From Treponema sp. (GTDB taxonomy: Bacteria; Spirochaetota; Spirochaetia; Treponematales; Treponemataceae), in assembly GCA_017613485.1 (NCBI GenBank), contig JAGADS010000171.1:1-7047 (forward strand): a stretch of DNA of 7,047 nucleotides. Direction: 5' to 3'. The translations under genes and the position numbers were made by a program. The notes below the pieces were generated by a model, which worked only from the letters and a program-made list of their open reading frames with translations, was not told where the DNA came from and made no database searches. Below are positions 5,770 to 7,047 of this stretch, one piece after another (position 1 is the first letter of the stretch; each line of letters opens with the position of its first letter).

Positions 5770-6798
5770 ATGGTAGCATCCGTAGCTGCCATCGCCCTGA
5801 CAGGTTGTCCGGACTCATTCGGCAAAGACGACTTCTACGGGTATTGGAAAACAACAGACTTCGTAAATGGAGAACGCATTGACTATTATAAAGCCACCAA
5901 TGGAGATTTATATCAGATCGAATGGGACTTTAACGGTACATCAGAAAACGCATTCAGCAACGGAGGTACTTTTAAGCAGCATCTTAGAAGAGCAAACAAT
6001 AAAAGTAAACTAGATTCAGGAGATCTTGTAAACGAAACATTCTGGACAGGAAGATATCAGCTAAAGGGAAACAGCGGTTACAGTGCAGGTTCTCTCATTC
6101 TTTATTATGAGTATGGAGTGCAATTGAAAGATTATTCTGGAAAATCAAAAATAACTGGTTACACATATAATGATGTAAAAGATTGGACAGAGGCAGACTT
6201 CCTGAATATGTGGAAATACGGGACACTTACCCCTTCCCAAACACCAACAGGTTTGGCCCTTCTTGGTCAAGATTCTCTTCAATCTATCACAGCTATAGGC
6301 AATGACGGTTCAAGCGGAGCATTTGCAAACGGTGTTTACATCCAGTCACGCTATAAATCAGGAACAACAACAAAAGAATACGGTGACATCGAGTACTTCC
6401 GTTACAGGTTGGAAGATGGAACGATAGGCGGTTATGCACGCATGCTTACAACAACGGTTGGAAAAGACGGTACAAAAGTAGTAGGCGGTCTTTTCAATCA
6501 GTGGAATCAGGATACAACAAAATCGGCCACTACAGAAGATTCAAAATTAGGTTCTCATTCAAACAGATACGGATGGAAAAACTCAAGTGAATGCTCATGG
6601 GCAGGTACAAATTACCGTGCACTTGGTCTTGTGAAAAAAGACAACGGAGAGTGGGCATCAAACGACAGCCGCACAAATGCACAGTTGTTTAAGATTACAT
6701 ATGATGATAATAATAATCGTTATAACATTGGATCTATAAACATAGCCGGCGACAACGACCCCACAACTGATGAACAGTATTCCGACATAGATCGATAA
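5770..6798 (+). CDS. Paralogous lipoprotein with truncated signal peptide, possibly a pseudogene
   Basis: The protein is 342 aa from the first ATG in the frame, which opens after a stop at 5728-5730. It is a clear paralogue of the lipoprotein at 4387-3368, sharing VASVAAIA, TGCPD, SFGKDD, YG-x-W (G24, W26), KGNSGYS, LYYE and DIEYFR. DNA identity of 20 bases runs across the VASVAAI codons. The lipobox LTGC is good (Cys13), but only 12 residues precede it, with no basic residue. The first ten or so residues of the usual signal peptide are missing, so export is doubtful. Six residues after the lipobox are also absent relative to the paralogue. There is no ribosome binding site, and a perfect hairpin sits directly upstream. 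It could be read from the MNT-HEPN promoter 45 bases beyond the toxin gene. The otherwise intact frame suggests a recent 5' truncation. Confidence 0.7.
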   Translation: MVASVAAIALTGCPDSFGKDDFYGYWKTTDFVNGERIDYYKATNGDLYQIEWDFNGTSENAFSNGGTFKQHLRRANNKSKLDSGDLVNETFWTGRYQLKGNSGYSAGSLILYYEYGVQLKDYSGKSKITGYTYNDVKDWTEADFLNMWKYGTLTPSQTPTGLALLGQDSLQSITAIGNDGSSGAFANGVYIQSRYKSGTTTKEYGDIEYFRYRLEDGTIGGYARMLTTTVGKDGTKVVGGLFNQWNQDTTKSATTEDSKLGSHSNRYGWKNSSECSWAGTNYRALGLVKKDNGEWASNDSRTNAQLFKITYDDNNNRYNIGSINIAGDNDPTTDEQYSDIDR

Positions 6799-6825
6799 GT
6801 ACATTTTTCCCCACTCAACAAACAC

Positions 6826-6858
6826 ACCCGCTCAGCAATTTGGGCGGGTTCTTTTTTT
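6826..6858 (+). terminator. Rho-independent terminator after the second lipoprotein gene
   Basis: ACCCGC and GCGGGT form a six-base-pair stem around a 12-base loop, followed by TTC and seven T residues. It ends the plus-strand block that starts with the antitoxin gene. Confidence 0.85.
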
Positions 6859-6859
6859 G

Positions 6860-7047
6860 TCAGTCCTAAAACATTCGTGTGTCGGTTTCTTTTCGTATGG
6901 TAATTGTATTGGATTTATTCAAGCTTAGTTTTTTCCGATTTTTGGAACGCTGATTCCACAAATAGCAGATTTTTGCACAATCAAAAGAAGTTTTTTTCGA
7001 TGTTACATTCTTAACGAACGTAAAACCCCATCCCTGCACTTTCATAA
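6860..7047. other. A+T-rich intergenic end with no convincing gene
   Basis: No RNA gene, terminator or supported coding region was seen. A minus-strand frame of about 57 codons from an ATG at 7045 ends near 6870. It is Lys- and Asn-rich and matches no family I recognise. One copy of the TTTTGCACAA decamer found elsewhere in the window lies at 6973-6982. Confidence 0.4.

Noticed and set aside
6868..7045. Minus-strand 57-codon frame at the right edge
   Set aside because: It has no recognisable family, no visible ribosome binding site because its upstream lies outside the window, and A+T-rich composition that readily gives such frames.

Overview
The window looks like spirochaete DNA, most likely a host-associated Treponema. 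This is inferred from protein style only: relaxed spirochaetal lipoboxes, periplasmic or outer-membrane proteins combining a beta-barrel-like region with transglutaminase-like and TPR parts, and an Rpn-type nuclease tail of the kind common in treponemes. No rRNA, tRNA or housekeeping gene is present to confirm it. The left third (1-2769) looks richer in G+C and densely coding. The rest is more A+T-rich, with gene debris, repeats and a toxin-antitoxin module, so it reads as an accessory region.

Layout. (1) On the minus strand, 2769-835 then 825-1, two tandem paralogous exported proteins form an operon. The first is complete, with an outer-membrane-barrel-like region, an Ig-like region, a transglutaminase-like domain that has lost its catalytic Cys, and TPRs. 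The second has the same opening architecture and runs off the left edge. (2) Positions 2770-3367 hold no intact gene. They contain a putative promoter for the operon, the 3' tail of a decayed DUF4143-type ATPase gene, three copies of a 33-bp-period tandem repeat fused in frame to that tail, and the terminator of the next gene. (3) On the minus strand, 4387-3368 encodes a lipoprotein of unknown function, with a strong ribosome binding site and a palindrome in its promoter region. (4) On the minus strand, 4858-4520 is the C-terminal remnant of an Rpn-family nuclease/transposase. (5) On the plus strand, 4923-5724 is a complete MntA/HepT-type (MNT-HEPN) toxin-antitoxin pair with overlapping genes. 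Its promoter placement suggests a leaderless first gene. (6) On the plus strand, 5770-6798 is a second copy of the lipoprotein family whose signal peptide is cut short next to a perfect GC-rich hairpin. A terminator follows at 6826-6858, and the last 188 bases show no convincing gene.

How it fits together. The two lipoprotein paralogues lie divergently and flank the nuclease remnant and the toxin-antitoxin module. This suggests that mobile or selfish DNA accumulated between two members of a paralogous family, and that the right-hand copy lost its 5' end in the process. The MNT-HEPN pair is a known system. The features least explained here are the in-frame 33-bp repeat, the truncated lipoprotein with its hairpin, the inactivated transglutaminase-like protein, and the single amber codon separating the two tandem paralogues in one reading frame.
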